Below, one piece after another: positions 50,294-60,038 of a stretch of DNA of 64,000 nt. The stretch lies in NCBI RefSeq assembly GCF_003013405.1, contig NZ_PXZL01000001.1, forward strand, positions 372,001 through 436,000, read 5' to 3'. Below the pieces are notes generated by a model. That model was not told the DNA's origin, did not search any database, and was given only the letters and a program-made list of their open reading frames with translations. Each line of letters opens with the position of its first letter. Position 1 is the first letter of the stretch. Origin of the DNA: Brevibacillus formosus (GTDB lineage Bacteria > Bacillota > Bacilli > Brevibacillales > Brevibacillaceae). The position numbers and the translations under genes are program-made.

Positions 50294-52000
50294 TTGGTAC
50301 ATACGCGTCTAGATGGCGTGCTGTTTAGCCGGATGGTTTACCTGGGGGCGAACCTTTTATCCGACAACGTCAGAGTAGTGGATGGATTAAACGTCTTTCC
50401 TGTGCCGGATGGCGATACGGGGACAAACATGAATTTGACTTTCTCTTCCGGTGTGGAGGAGCTAACTCGAAAAGAATCCCCCCGAATCACTGAATCGGCT
50501 GCTGCTTTGGCGAAAGGTCTGTTAATGGGCGCGCGCGGTAACTCCGGCGTGATTTTGTCCCAGTTATTCCGCGGCTTCAGCAAATCAGTCAATGGAAAAG
50601 ATGAGGTTAACGCCCGTCAGTTTGCCGATGCCTTGAAAGCTGGTGTTGACTCTGCGTATCAGGCAGTGATGAAGCCGGTAGAAGGCACGATTTTGACTGT
50701 TGCCCGTGAAGCGGCGGAGATGGCTGTGCGTGCAGCGCGCACGTCAGATGATATTATCTCTGTCATGGAAAAAACATACGAGCAGGCACAGGCTACGCTG
50801 TTGCGCACGCCGGAAATGCTGCCTGTTCTCAAAGAAGTGGGCGTAGTCGACTCAGGTGGACAAGGTCTGTTGTTTATTTATGAAGGGTTTTTGCGAGCAT
50901 TGCGCGGGGAAGAGCTATCTGCTGATCGTGAGCGCTCGGTACCTAAAATCGGTCAAGAAGAGCTGGACAAGCTGATTTCTGAGCAGCATAATGCACAAAT
51001 CCACATGAAAACAGAAGACATCACGTACGGGTATTGTACGGAGTTTATGGTTCATGTCACGCACAGCACAGAGCCGAACAAAAAGCCGTTCTCTGAAGCC
51101 CTGTTCCGCAGCCATCTGGATACGATGGGCGATTCACTACTGGTCGTCTCTGATGATGAAGTCGTCAAGGTACATATTCATGCAGAGCATCCGGGAAGCG
51201 TTCTGCAATACGCTCAGCAATTCGGCAGCCTGCATCGACTGAAAATAGAAAACATGCGCGAGCAGCATGCGAACATTCTCAAAGCGGAAGAGAGCAAGGG
51301 ACAGGCGAAGCCAGAAACAGCTGTTCAGCCTGCTACAGATCTGCTTCCATACGGATTGATCGCGGTAGCTGCTGGTGAGGGAATCGCTACGATTCTGCGT
51401 AGCATGGGTGTGCATGTGGTAGTAGAGGGTGGCCAAACGATGAACCCGAGCACAGAGGACTTCATGAAGGCCATCGCAGGGCTCCGTGCACAGCACATCA
51501 TCATCCTGCCAAACAACAGCAATATCATCATGGCTGCACAGCAGGCATCCGACCTCGCTGAAGTTCCTGTTTCAGTCATACCGACGAAGAGCATTCCGCA
51601 GGGATTGGCAGCACTGGTCAGCTTCCGTGCAGATGTTGAACCAGAAGTGAACGTGCAAGCAATGACCAAGGCGATTGCCCAGGTGAAAACAGGGATGGTA
51701 ACCCACGCGGTTCGTGATACGCAGATGGGTGAGGTACAAATCAAAGAAGGCGACTTTATCGGCATGGCCGAGAAGGAAATCGTCACTGCAGGTCCTGACT
51801 TGTTAGCTTGCGCAACGACGCTGCTCTTGGGAATGGTGGATGAAGACTCCGAAATCATTACGATATTCTTAGGAGAAGATGCGACAGAAGATCAGGCTCA
51901 TGCTCTGGAAAAAGCTTTGTCCGATTCATATCCGGATGTGGAAGTTGAGATTCAGGCAGGCGGTCAACCGTTGTATCCATTCATTTTTTCTGTCGAGTAA
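50294..52000 (+). CDS. fakA: Fatty acid kinase catalytic subunit (DAK2/DegV-interacting)
   Basis: 568 residues from TTG 50294, set by AAGGAGG at 50279-50285. The N-terminal DAK2-like kinase domain has VVDGLNVFPVPDGDTGTNMNLT (about 28-49) with the metal aspartates, and ARGNSGVILSQLFRGF. A middle domain (about 255-330) and a C-terminal lid-like domain follow. FakA phosphorylates fatty acids delivered by FakB (DegV) proteins, one of which is the next gene. Confidence 0.94.
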   Translation: MVHTRLDGVLFSRMVYLGANLLSDNVRVVDGLNVFPVPDGDTGTNMNLTFSSGVEELTRKESPRITESAAALAKGLLMGARGNSGVILSQLFRGFSKSVNGKDEVNARQFADALKAGVDSAYQAVMKPVEGTILTVAREAAEMAVRAARTSDDIISVMEKTYEQAQATLLRTPEMLPVLKEVGVVDSGGQGLLFIYEGFLRALRGEELSADRERSVPKIGQEELDKLISEQHNAQIHMKTEDITYGYCTEFMVHVTHSTEPNKKPFSEALFRSHLDTMGDSLLVVSDDEVVKVHIHAEHPGSVLQYAQQFGSLHRLKIENMREQHANILKAEESKGQAKPETAVQPATDLLPYGLIAVAAGEGIATILRSMGVHVVVEGGQTMNPSTEDFMKAIAGLRAQHIIILPNNSNIIMAAQQASDLAEVPVSVIPTKSIPQGLAALVSFRADVEPEVNVQAMTKAIAQVKTGMVTHAVRDTQMGEVQIKEGDFIGMAEKEIVTAGPDLLACATTLLLGMVDEDSEIITIFLGEDATEDQAHALEKALSDSYPDVEVEIQAGGQPLYPFIFSVE

Positions 52001-52047
52001 AAAGCCAACTTTTGAACACGAATGAATAGGGAGAGGAGCGATCGAGA

Positions 52048-52905
52048 ATGCCAATTGTGATTCTTACCGACAGCGCGTCTGATATCGATGCGTCTGAGAG
52101 GCAGTCATTGGGGATCGTGGCCGTCCCGTTGAAAATCATGTTTGGGGCGGAAACGTATGTGGACGCAGTCACTATCTCGTCTTCGGAGTTCTTCGATAAG
52201 CTGAAGCAATCGAGCGTGATGCCGACGACCTCGCAGCCGTCTCCGCTTGAATTTGCCGAAGCGTACAAAGCGATCTATGAGAAATATGGCAAGGACGTGC
52301 AAATCATTGCCATACTCTTATCGAGTTCCTTATCGGGTACGTATCAATCAGCAATGATCGCCAAGTCGATGCTGGATGAAAATATCGACATTACGGTGAT
52401 CGATTCCCGCAAAGCTTCGTTTGTTCATGGAATGATCTGCGTGGAGGCTGCCAAAGCCGCGCAAGCAGGCAAGAACAAGGAGCAGATTCTGGATCAGATT
52501 GATCGTTATTTGGATGAGGTGCAGGTATACTTTATTGTGGATACACTGGAGTTCCTGCAAAAAGGCGGTCGGATCGGCAAAGCATCTGCCGTCATCGGTT
52601 CGCTCTTGAATATCAAGCCGATTTTGACACTGGATGCTGCTGGGTACGTGTCTGCTTTTGACAAGGTACGAGGGACGAAGAAAGCCCTGAATCGCGTATT
52701 TGAAGCGTTGCAGGAATACGCGCAAGGCGAGCCTGTGAAAATCGCCATGCTGCACAGCAGTGTTCCAGATCAAGCGGCTGAGCTCTTGGAGCGACTCAAG
52801 CAAGAGTTTACGGTAACGGATTCTTGGCTGGAACAGATTGGTCCCGTGATCGGTACGCATACTGGTCCAGGGCTACTTGGGTTCGTTATGGTGAAAGATA
52901 AGTAA
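52048..52905 (+). CDS. DegV-family fatty-acid-binding protein (FakB-type)
   Basis: 285 residues. IVILTDSASDID, VVPLKIMFGAETYVD, SQPSPLEFAEAYKAIYEKYG and LLSSSLSGTYQSA form the acyl-phosphate cradle; DTLEFLQKGGRIGKASAVIGSLLNIKPIL is the family signature. It presents bound fatty acid to FakA for phosphorylation and membrane incorporation. It follows fakA by 47 bases with GGGAGAGG in between and ends at a terminator. Confidence 0.93.
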   Translation: MPIVILTDSASDIDASERQSLGIVAVPLKIMFGAETYVDAVTISSSEFFDKLKQSSVMPTTSQPSPLEFAEAYKAIYEKYGKDVQIIAILLSSSLSGTYQSAMIAKSMLDENIDITVIDSRKASFVHGMICVEAAKAAQAGKNKEQILDQIDRYLDEVQVYFIVDTLEFLQKGGRIGKASAVIGSLLNIKPILTLDAAGYVSAFDKVRGTKKALNRVFEALQEYAQGEPVKIAMLHSSVPDQAAELLERLKQEFTVTDSWLEQIGPVIGTHTGPGLLGFVMVKDK

Positions 52906-52923
52906 GGATTATATGGTTTAGAG

Positions 52924-52956
52924 AGAAGCTTCCCTGAGGTAGGGGGCTTCTTTTTT
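52924..52956 (+). terminator. Terminator after the DegV gene
   Basis: AGAAGC..CCCT pairs with AGGG..GCTTCT (two internal G.U), then T6. Confidence 0.85.
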
Positions 52957-53011
52957 ATACAGAGGTTCTGTTAAAACAATTTAAAAGTGATGAAAAATAA
53001 GGGGGGGTTTG

Positions 53012-53503
53012 GTGAATAAGGATGATTTTTTTATTGAGTTGGAGGATATTGTATATGACTCTTTATTTATTGGCGGTCATAAAGATGATTTGAATAAAGA
53101 AATTTCTGCTAATAGGTGGTCTATTTCTTTAAGTATGCAGTTAGCTAGTCAGATCACAGTTTCTGAGTTCATGAACTTTTTCCATAAAGTAATAGAGAAT
53201 AGACAACAGCAAATTTTAAAATCAAATAGTGATCATGGAATGCTGTTATATGTTTGGTTCGATTGGCAGGCTTCGCAACTAAGATTTAATCTTATCTCTC
53301 AGATTCATGATAGACTCCCTTTTAGCGGAAAGATTGAAATCCTTGATGAGCTTGAACCAATCATTAACGAGTTTATTCACTTTCCTTATCATGATGGAAT
53401 TCCAATAGTAGAAACAGCAAACGAAGGAAATGATGTTCAAGCCGATTTTGACCGTGAATTAGATCCCGTAAAAGTATTCCTAATTTCACTTCCAAAGAAA
53501 TAA
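53012..53503 (+). CDS. AT-rich orphan gene of unknown function
   Basis: A 163-residue acidic, soluble protein I do not recognise. The codons are strongly A/T-biased (many TTA, AAT, GAT, ATT), unlike the flanking fakA-degV and sdaA genes. It has no signal peptide or membrane helix; a repeating mix of helix and strand with F/W/Y-rich segments (LLYVWFDWQASQLRF) recalls polymorphic-toxin immunity proteins, but this is only a resemblance. A GTG start at 53012 follows GGGGGGG. It interrupts the conserved degV-sdaAB order and is probably acquired. Confidence 0.7.
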   Translation: MNKDDFFIELEDIVYDSLFIGGHKDDLNKEISANRWSISLSMQLASQITVSEFMNFFHKVIENRQQQILKSNSDHGMLLYVWFDWQASQLRFNLISQIHDRLPFSGKIEILDELEPIINEFIHFPYHDGIPIVETANEGNDVQADFDRELDPVKVFLISLPKK

Positions 53504-53753
53504 AATGAAATCCATGAAATTTGAACGCTTACCATGTTGGTTGTGGCTTAGAGGATTACCGGCTTGACTAGCCTTGTCGCCCCCCGTCTTCTCAGTGGGA
53601 GTTTTTTCATTCATCCTGATTTGACCGCATGTTGTCTGCGTAAATCGGTTATGATTGCTTTACGTACAGTTTCCTCTGTAGCGCTTTCAATGGCTGTAGG
53701 ATACAATGAGAGTGAATCTTGTTGAACCCCTTGTGATTCAGGAGGAGAACCGG

Positions 53754-54419
53754 TTGAAGTACAAAAGCGTATTTGATATTATCGGTCCAATCATGGTTGG
53801 ACCATCTAGCTCCCATACGGCTGGTGCAGCTCGTATCGGTCGTGTGGCTCGCAAGCTGTTAGGCAGAATGCCTTTGCGAGCAGAAATTGTTTTTTACGGC
53901 TCATTTGCAAAAACATATCAAGGACATGGTTCTGATGTGGCAACAGTGGCAGGAATTCTTGACTTTGACACGTCGGATTTGCGTCTGAAAAATTCGCTGG
54001 TGATCGCAGAAAAAGCTGGCATGGAAGTGGAGTTGTCCACTTCTGATGTTTTGACAGAGCACCCGAATACGGCGCGGATCAAGCTGTCTGATGATGAGCA
54101 TCAGATTGAAATCGTTGGTGTCTCCATTGGTGGCGGGAAGATCGAAGTGTTGGAAGTGAACGGGTTTTCCTTTCAGTTGGGCTTCGATACACCGACGCTC
54201 TTGGTCTTGCATGAGGATCGCTTTGGGATGATTGCAGCTGTGGCAAAGGTGCTAACCCAGCACAACATTAATGTGGGGCTTATGGAAGTGTCTCGACACA
54301 CACGCGGTTCGCGTGCTTTGATGGCAATCGAAACGGATTCGACGATCTCCCCGGAAGTCCTGGAGGAAATTCGTCAAATCCCGCATATCTTTGACGTATC
54401 CCTGCTCGCATTGAACTAA
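53754..54419 (+). CDS. sdaAB: L-serine dehydratase beta subunit
   Basis: 221 residues from TTG 53754, set by AGGAGG at 53740-53745 and by the family start KYKSVFDIIGPIMVGPSSSHTAGAARIGRVAR. YGSFAKTYQGHGSDVATVAGILDF and a C-terminal ACT domain (about 150-221: ALLVLHEDRFGMIAAVAKVLTQHNINVGLMEVSR-type) follow. With SdaAA it forms the 4Fe-4S enzyme that deaminates L-serine to pyruvate. The ACT domain usually binds serine. Confidence 0.95.
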   Translation: MKYKSVFDIIGPIMVGPSSSHTAGAARIGRVARKLLGRMPLRAEIVFYGSFAKTYQGHGSDVATVAGILDFDTSDLRLKNSLVIAEKAGMEVELSTSDVLTEHPNTARIKLSDDEHQIEIVGVSIGGGKIEVLEVNGFSFQLGFDTPTLLVLHEDRFGMIAAVAKVLTQHNINVGLMEVSRHTRGSRALMAIETDSTISPEVLEEIRQIPHIFDVSLLALN

Positions 54420-54457
54420 GCAAAAGGACGAGCAGGATTAGAGGAGTGAACAACCAG

Positions 54458-55342
54458 ATGTTTCGTAATGTGGCTGAACTAGTGGAGTTGGCCGAATCCC
54501 AGGGGAAGAAGATCTCCGAGGTGATGATTGAAGCAGAAATGGAAGTTTCCCAGCGTAGTCGGGATGCCATTATGCAAGATATGTACGCCAACCTCGATGT
54601 AATGGAAAAAGCAGTGCGTCGCGGGCTTACCGAAGACATTCGCTCGCATAGCGGATTGACGGGCGGCGATGCGAAGAAGCTGCAAACATATATGGAGACC
54701 AAGACGTTTTTGTCCGGTCCTACACTTTTGAATGCCGTCTCGATGTCTGTAGCGGTTAACGAAGTAAATGCTGCGATGGGTACGATTGTCGCAACACCTA
54801 CAGCAGGAGCATGCGGCATTGTACCAGGGACGTTGTTTGCCGTATCTGACAAGCTACAGCCAACCCGCGAGGAAATGGTCAACTATTTGTTCACAGCAGG
54901 CGCTATCGGGTATTGCATTGCCAATAACGCATTCATTTCGGGCGCTGCGGGTGGTTGCCAGGCAGAGGTAGGCTCTGCAACAGCCATGGCCGCTGCGGCA
55001 ATTGTAGAAATGGCTGGCGGTACGCCTGAGGAATCTGCCCAAGCAGTGGCGATCGCGTTGAAAAATATGCTCGGTCTGGTCTGTGACCCCGTAGCCGGAC
55101 TGGTTGAAGTACCATGTGTCAAACGAAATGCGATGGGAGCAGCGATTGCGACGGTAGCCGCAGATATGGCAATGGCAGGCATCAAGAGCGTAATCCCGAC
55201 AGATGAAGTCATCGATGCCATGTACCGAATCGGCTGCGCCATGCCGACTACGCTGAAAGAAACTGCACAAGGTGGTCTTGCTGCTACGCAAACGGGACGC
55301 ATGATCGAAGCCAAAGTGTTCGGCGTACGGATGGAGAAGTAA
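54458..55342 (+). CDS. sdaAA: L-serine dehydratase alpha subunit
   Basis: 294 residues from ATG 54458 behind GAGGAG (a GTG at 54446 lies in that site). Iron-sulfur cysteines are in TAGACGIVPG (about 112-121), GLVCDPVAGLVEVPCVKRNA (about 208-227) and nearby; SGAAGGCQAEVGSA is the active-site loop. It follows sdaAB by 38 bases and abuts recG by one base. Confidence 0.95.
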   Translation: MFRNVAELVELAESQGKKISEVMIEAEMEVSQRSRDAIMQDMYANLDVMEKAVRRGLTEDIRSHSGLTGGDAKKLQTYMETKTFLSGPTLLNAVSMSVAVNEVNAAMGTIVATPTAGACGIVPGTLFAVSDKLQPTREEMVNYLFTAGAIGYCIANNAFISGAAGGCQAEVGSATAMAAAAIVEMAGGTPEESAQAVAIALKNMLGLVCDPVAGLVEVPCVKRNAMGAAIATVAADMAMAGIKSVIPTDEVIDAMYRIGCAMPTTLKETAQGGLAATQTGRMIEAKVFGVRMEK

Positions 55343-55343
55343 G

Positions 55344-57398
55344 ATGGCTGGTGCATATCAATCGCCCGTCTCCCTTTTGCACGGGGTAGGGGAAGAGCGG
55401 GCGAAGGCATTTGCAGGACTGGGAATCAACAGCATCGGTGATTTGCTGGAGTATTTCCCGTCTCGCTATGAAGATTACCGTGTGCGCGATTTGACAGAAG
55501 TAAAAGACGGAGAGAGGGTCACGCTGGCAGGTACGGTGTACGGCGAACCCTCTGTTCGTTTTTATGGAAAAAGAAAATCACGACTGTCCGTCAAGGTTGT
55601 CATGGATCGTGTCGTGGTGACGGCTGTCTGGTTCAATCAGACGTTTGTTAAAAGCAGACTGTCGCCAGGCAAGGAAATACTCGTCACAGGAAAATGGGAC
55701 AAGCACAAGCTACAAATCACTGTAAGCGAGATGACAGAAGTAGACTCCGAACGCGCGACAAAACGAGGCGAGCTTGCCCCTGTCTATCCGCTTGGCGGCG
55801 ATATGACGCATACCCTGCTGCGAAAAACCATTCAACAGGCGTTGCGTCAATATGGCAAGGAGATTCCTGAGATCCTTCCTGCGGATATCGTGGAGCGCTA
55901 CCGACTGATGCCGCGGATGCATGCTTTTCATTCGATTCATTTTCCTGAAAATGCGGAAGATGGTCGTCAAGCGCGGCGACGGATTATGTTCGAGGAGCTT
56001 TTCTTATTTCAGTTAAAAATGCAAACACTGCGCAAAATCAATCGGCAGCAAACAGAAGGCGTAGCTTTGGAGATTCCGATGGAAGAGGTACGGGAATTTG
56101 TCAAAGGCTTACCGTTCCCGCTGACAGATGCGCAGAAGCGAGTGGTAAAAGAAATTTTGGACGACATGCGGGCCCCTCATGCGATGAATCGGCTGCTGCA
56201 AGGGGACGTAGGCTCGGGGAAAACCGTCGTAGCCGCCATTGCGCTAATTGCTGCGGTGAAAGCCGGTTATCAGGGAGCGCTGATGGTACCGACGGAGATT
56301 CTCGCCGAGCAGCATGTGCAGTCGTTGACGAAGCTCTTGTCCGATTACGGCATTCAGGTCGCGCTCTTATCTGGCTCGCTGACGGCGAAACGTAGACGCG
56401 AAGTCATCGGCTCTCTGCAAATGGGGTTAATCGATGTCGTAGTCGGTACCCATGCGCTCATTCAAGAGGACGTCTTTTTCTCCCGTCTTGGTCTCGTGAT
56501 TACGGACGAGCAGCACCGATTCGGTGTGGAGCAGCGGCGAATTTTACGGAATAAAGGCTTGTCGCCTGATGTCTTGTTTATGACTGCAACGCCAATTCCG
56601 AGAACACTGGCAATTACGGCATTTGGCGACATGGACGTCTCGACGATTGATCAAATGCCTGCGGGGCGCAAACCAATTGAGACGACATGGAAAAAGCATG
56701 ATCAGTTTCCGGCTGTGCTGGAGCAAATGCGGGATGAGCTGCGCAAAGGGCGGCAGGCGTACGTCATTTGTCCACTCATTGAGGAATCCGAAAAGCTCGA
56801 TGTGCAAAATGCGATTGATGTACATGCTCAGCTCACACACATTTTCCCTGAATTCGGCGTGGGCCTGATGCATGGGCGACTGCCAGCGAAGGAAAAGGAT
56901 GCTGTCATGCAAGCCTTTCTTGCGGCAGAGCACGCTGTCCTGGTCAGTACAACGGTCGTAGAGGTCGGTGTGAATGTGCCGAATGCCACCTATATGGTGA
57001 TTTATGATGCGGAGCGGTTTGGTCTTGCTCAGCTTCACCAATTGCGTGGGCGGGTAGGACGTGGCTCTGAACAGTCGTATTGTGTGCTGATCGCCGATCC
57101 AAAATCCGAGATCGGAAAAGAGCGGATGCGTGTCATGTGCGAGACGACGGATGGATTTGAGCTGTCGCAGCGCGATTTGGAATTGCGCGGACCGGGTGAT
57201 TTTTTCGGAACAAAGCAGAGTGGCTTGCCGGAGTTTAAAGTCGCTGATTTATTAAGTGATTACAAAGCGCTGGAGGTAGCGAGACAGGAGACTGTCAAGC
57301 TGGTAGCAGAGGATTCTTTCTGGCGGGACGAAAAGTATCACTGGCTGCGTGACTATTTGAAAAATGAGGGCGTACTGGACGGTGTCGTCTTCGATTAA
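55344..57398 (+). CDS. recG: ATP-dependent DNA helicase RecG
   Basis: 684 residues. The N-terminal wedge/OB domain includes FPSRYEDYRVRDL and VVVTAVWFNQTF. Walker A QGDVGSGKTVVAAIAL is at about 288, DEQHRFGV at about 389, then MTATPIPRTLAITAFGDMD, VSTTVVEVGVNVPNATYMVIYDAERFGLAQLHQLRGRVGRG and the C-terminal TRG-like motif. Remodels stalled forks and Holliday junctions. A terminator follows. Confidence 0.97.
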   Translation: MAGAYQSPVSLLHGVGEERAKAFAGLGINSIGDLLEYFPSRYEDYRVRDLTEVKDGERVTLAGTVYGEPSVRFYGKRKSRLSVKVVMDRVVVTAVWFNQTFVKSRLSPGKEILVTGKWDKHKLQITVSEMTEVDSERATKRGELAPVYPLGGDMTHTLLRKTIQQALRQYGKEIPEILPADIVERYRLMPRMHAFHSIHFPENAEDGRQARRRIMFEELFLFQLKMQTLRKINRQQTEGVALEIPMEEVREFVKGLPFPLTDAQKRVVKEILDDMRAPHAMNRLLQGDVGSGKTVVAAIALIAAVKAGYQGALMVPTEILAEQHVQSLTKLLSDYGIQVALLSGSLTAKRRREVIGSLQMGLIDVVVGTHALIQEDVFFSRLGLVITDEQHRFGVEQRRILRNKGLSPDVLFMTATPIPRTLAITAFGDMDVSTIDQMPAGRKPIETTWKKHDQFPAVLEQMRDELRKGRQAYVICPLIEESEKLDVQNAIDVHAQLTHIFPEFGVGLMHGRLPAKEKDAVMQAFLAAEHAVLVSTTVVEVGVNVPNATYMVIYDAERFGLAQLHQLRGRVGRGSEQSYCVLIADPKSEIGKERMRVMCETTDGFELSQRDLELRGPGDFFGTKQSGLPEFKVADLLSDYKALEVARQETVKLVAEDSFWRDEKYHWLRDYLKNEGVLDGVVFD

Positions 57399-57406
57399 GA
57401 AAGGAA

Positions 57407-57446
57407 GGCCTTTCCACTTCAAGCGTGTGGGGAGGCTTTTTCTTTT
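57407..57446 (+). terminator. Terminator after recG
   Basis: A 12-bp stem with one bulged G pairs AAGGCCTTTCCAC with GTGGGGAGGCTT, then TTTTTC. Confidence 0.75.
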
Positions 57447-57523
57447 GTGGGGTGAAACCTTAAGCAGGCCATCGACGTCTATCCTCTGTAAGGTAAATTT
57501 TTCTAGGAAGCGAGGCGAGTTTT

Positions 57524-59053
57524 TTGTCTTTGCGAAAAATTCGAGGAATGAGTACGTCCATTGTGTTCGCATTGCTTATCATGACAGGATCCGACTTCGC
57601 GCAAGCAACTTCCACGGACAGTCGGATTGCTCAGACTGGTCCATCCCATACGACAAGCCAAACGATAAAGGAATGGAAGCAAAAGGAATTGCCTTACGAC
57701 TACGCGGCGATGAAAGAAGACGTGGTCATTCAGCTAAACGATGCTCCACAGCTCCGCTCTCCTCGAAGAACAGTCGTAGGACCTGCACCACAGGCGTACA
57801 CCCTCTTCTTTAAAGAAGCCGTGAACCGTGGGACAGTCGAAGAGGCCATACGAAAAAATGCCCAGAAAGAGACCAAAGAAGAGGACTTGGGTTTCGTGGA
57901 ACCGATTTTTACGTATCACTGGGTGCACGATCGTCAACTGCAATTGCTGGCTACCCTTCCTGATACGCTTGCCAAGGACAGAAGCTGGACAGAATATGTG
58001 GTAAGCGTAGCAGGAGCGAAGACGGTAAAGGGAACCGTATTTGACGATACGAATGATTTCGCGGCAGTGGTGTTTGCTCCGTCTCAGATTTGGCGAGTAT
58101 CAGTCGATGGCAAGGTGAAAGAAAAAATGACGGACTTTGCCGTCAGGACTCCCATGCAGTTTATCGACCCTGAGGCACGGTATGTGTTGCTGGAGCGATT
58201 TACAGAATATTGCGAGTGCGATGCTCGTTTCCCCATGCTGTATTCGATTTATGACACACAGACAAAAGCGCTGACGGCTTATCCAGTGGAGCTCACTGAC
58301 AACTATAGAGGTGCAGGCGACTTCATGGCAGATCGTCGCGGCTTCTTTTTCGCTCATCCACCGAAAGGGACAGATGTACCGAAAAGCGAGTTTGCCATTC
58401 GTATCAAGGTAGATGGATACGTACACGGAGCCAGCTTTAGCCATGATCGCAAGCATGTATTGATGGCAGTAGGCAAGACCGAACAGAAAAAGGATCTCGA
58501 TCTGGTCGTGTATGATTTGGCGACTGGAAAAGAACGGCGCCTCTCTGGTGTCATCAAAGGATGGGTTCCAACAGACGAGATGAATGGGCAAGTCCAGCCC
58601 GTCAGTTTTATGGATGATGGACGTTACGCGACGTTTGAAATGAGAACAGAGGAAGATAGCTTCGAAGAGCTTCGTCATCGCTACGATTGGCAGTCAGGCA
58701 AGGTGATCAGCTGGAATCCACCGGTTCCCAAAGAAGCGTGGTCTGGCTATATCCAGTCGACGGATGGCGCCTATCAGATGTATTGGAATGCAGGGGTGTT
58801 TAAGGGCGACGTCAAACTGATGGAAATGAAGCCAGAAGCGATATGGATTCCAGGCACTCACCATTTGGTTTATATCGATTGGGAAAAAGCTGAACAAGGA
58901 GCGGAGTCCGTGTCGTCACTCTTCCTGTTCGATGCTGATCGTAAGCAACAATCTGTGCTGGTGAAAGGACTGCCAGCAAACGTGTCGATTTTGGGAGCTA
59001 GCAACGACGGAAAATGGCTGTATGTCACGACTCCAGACACATTTGCCCCCTAG
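57524..59053 (+). CDS. Secreted propeller-like protein of unknown function
   Basis: 509 residues from TTG 57524 (ATG 57548 is an alternative). Residues about 1-28 look like a signal peptide (MSTSIVFALLIMTG, AQA). The mature part has WD/TolB-like strand patterns: YVLLERFTEYCECDARFPMLYSIYDTQTKAL, HGASFSHDRKHVLMAVGKTEQKKDLDLVVYDLATGKERRL, SFMDDGRYATFEM, ASNDGKWLYVTTPD. This is typical of a beta-propeller, with no catalytic residues that I can name. It ends four bases into the convergent GNAT gene. Confidence 0.75.
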   Translation: MSLRKIRGMSTSIVFALLIMTGSDFAQATSTDSRIAQTGPSHTTSQTIKEWKQKELPYDYAAMKEDVVIQLNDAPQLRSPRRTVVGPAPQAYTLFFKEAVNRGTVEEAIRKNAQKETKEEDLGFVEPIFTYHWVHDRQLQLLATLPDTLAKDRSWTEYVVSVAGAKTVKGTVFDDTNDFAAVVFAPSQIWRVSVDGKVKEKMTDFAVRTPMQFIDPEARYVLLERFTEYCECDARFPMLYSIYDTQTKALTAYPVELTDNYRGAGDFMADRRGFFFAHPPKGTDVPKSEFAIRIKVDGYVHGASFSHDRKHVLMAVGKTEQKKDLDLVVYDLATGKERRLSGVIKGWVPTDEMNGQVQPVSFMDDGRYATFEMRTEEDSFEELRHRYDWQSGKVISWNPPVPKEAWSGYIQSTDGAYQMYWNAGVFKGDVKLMEMKPEAIWIPGTHHLVYIDWEKAEQGAESVSSLFLFDADRKQQSVLVKGLPANVSILGASNDGKWLYVTTPDTFAP

Positions 59054-59535
59054 GCGTCAAATTCCGTTGCCAGCATTGATAAAATGATCAAGGATTCGTA
59101 AGTATCGCCCGATTTCAGGCAATCGCGCAAGGTGCCCTCTATGTGAAACCCTTCTGATAGGTAAAGGCTGCGGGCGCGGTCGTTCGTTTCTTTTACATCC
59201 AGCCAGAGTCGATGAGCTTTTTGCTCCATGAATGCCCAATGCTTGATCTGACGCAGGATGTTGCGACCGTAGCCCTTTCCCTTCACTGCGATTGTAATAC
59301 GCATAAGCTCAATACTTTGATGAGGATTGGTCAGCCCGGCGATGATGACGTAGCCGACGGGGTGGCCTGTTTCTTTTTTTTCGGCAATCATATGGAGGAT
59401 GTCCGGGTCGCCAAGAGCGTTGTGGTGCCGAACTTCGCTCCACGGAATAATGAACGGGGTATTCTCTGGCGCATTTTCTACTTCGCATACGAATGGAATG
59501 TCTGCCGGTGTAGTTCGGCGCAAGTGGATGGTCAT
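59050..59535 (-). CDS. GNAT-family acetyltransferase
   Basis: 161 residues from ATG 59535, chosen for GAGGAG upstream (ATG 59562 lacks it). Motif A VKGKGYGRNILRQIKHWAF (about 91-109) and motif B LDVKETNDRARSLYLSEGFHIEGTLRD are of RimJ/L-like type. Located just downstream of a VOC gene, so probably a two-gene operon. Substrate unknown. Confidence 0.87.
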   Translation of the reverse strand: MTIHLRRTTPADIPFVCEVENAPENTPFIIPWSEVRHHNALGDPDILHMIAEKKETGHPVGYVIIAGLTNPHQSIELMRITIAVKGKGYGRNILRQIKHWAFMEQKAHRLWLDVKETNDRARSLYLSEGFHIEGTLRDCLKSGDTYESLIILSMLATEFDA

Positions 59536-59555
59536 GCGTGTATCTCCTCTTCTAT

Positions 59556-59918
59556 TTAACATTGGCTTAGCATGATCAGATTGCCGTCGGGATCGCGGAA
59601 GTTGAACCAGTGGCCATGCTGGATCGGAACGACGACTTCGACTCCGCTCTCTTTGAGAAATGCATAAGAGGCTTCGATATCCTGTGTGTTGAAATGAAAC
59701 AAGGGGGCATCATCTGTGATGCGCTTCGGAAAGATTTTGCTGTCCAGAACGAGCGTCAGTCCGCCCTGCAAGGGAATGCAGTATATATGCCCGAACATAA
59801 TTTCACCGTCTGCGGGAGTGCCCAAGAGACGGCAGTACCAGTCGCGTGCGCGCTCGATGTCGCTGACGGCTACAAAAATAGCTCCGATTTGGGGGAGCAG
59901 AGGGGAAGGCGTTGTCAT
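59556..59918 (-). CDS. VOC-family protein
   Basis: A 120-residue glyoxalase/bleomycin-resistance fold: [22 protein letters not shown] at the N-terminus and [37 protein letters not shown] at the C-terminus. Probably a lyase, dioxygenase or binding protein; the substrate is unknown. It is divergent from the AraC/GyrI gene and upstream of the GNAT gene. Confidence 0.85.
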   Translation of the reverse strand: MTTPSPLLPQIGAIFVAVSDIERARDWYCRLLGTPADGEIMFGHIYCIPLQGGLTLVLDSKIFPKRITDDAPLFHFNTQDIEASYAFLKESGVEVVVPIQHGHWFNFRDPDGNLIMLSQC

Positions 59919-60038
59919 TGTGACAGAGCTCCTTTCATTGGTGTTTTTTACAAGGTCGACCCGTCATCATCGTGCACGAAATGTCGGATCGCCCGATTTT
60001 GCATCTGCTATTCTGAGGGGGAAAGGGAGGTCATTACC

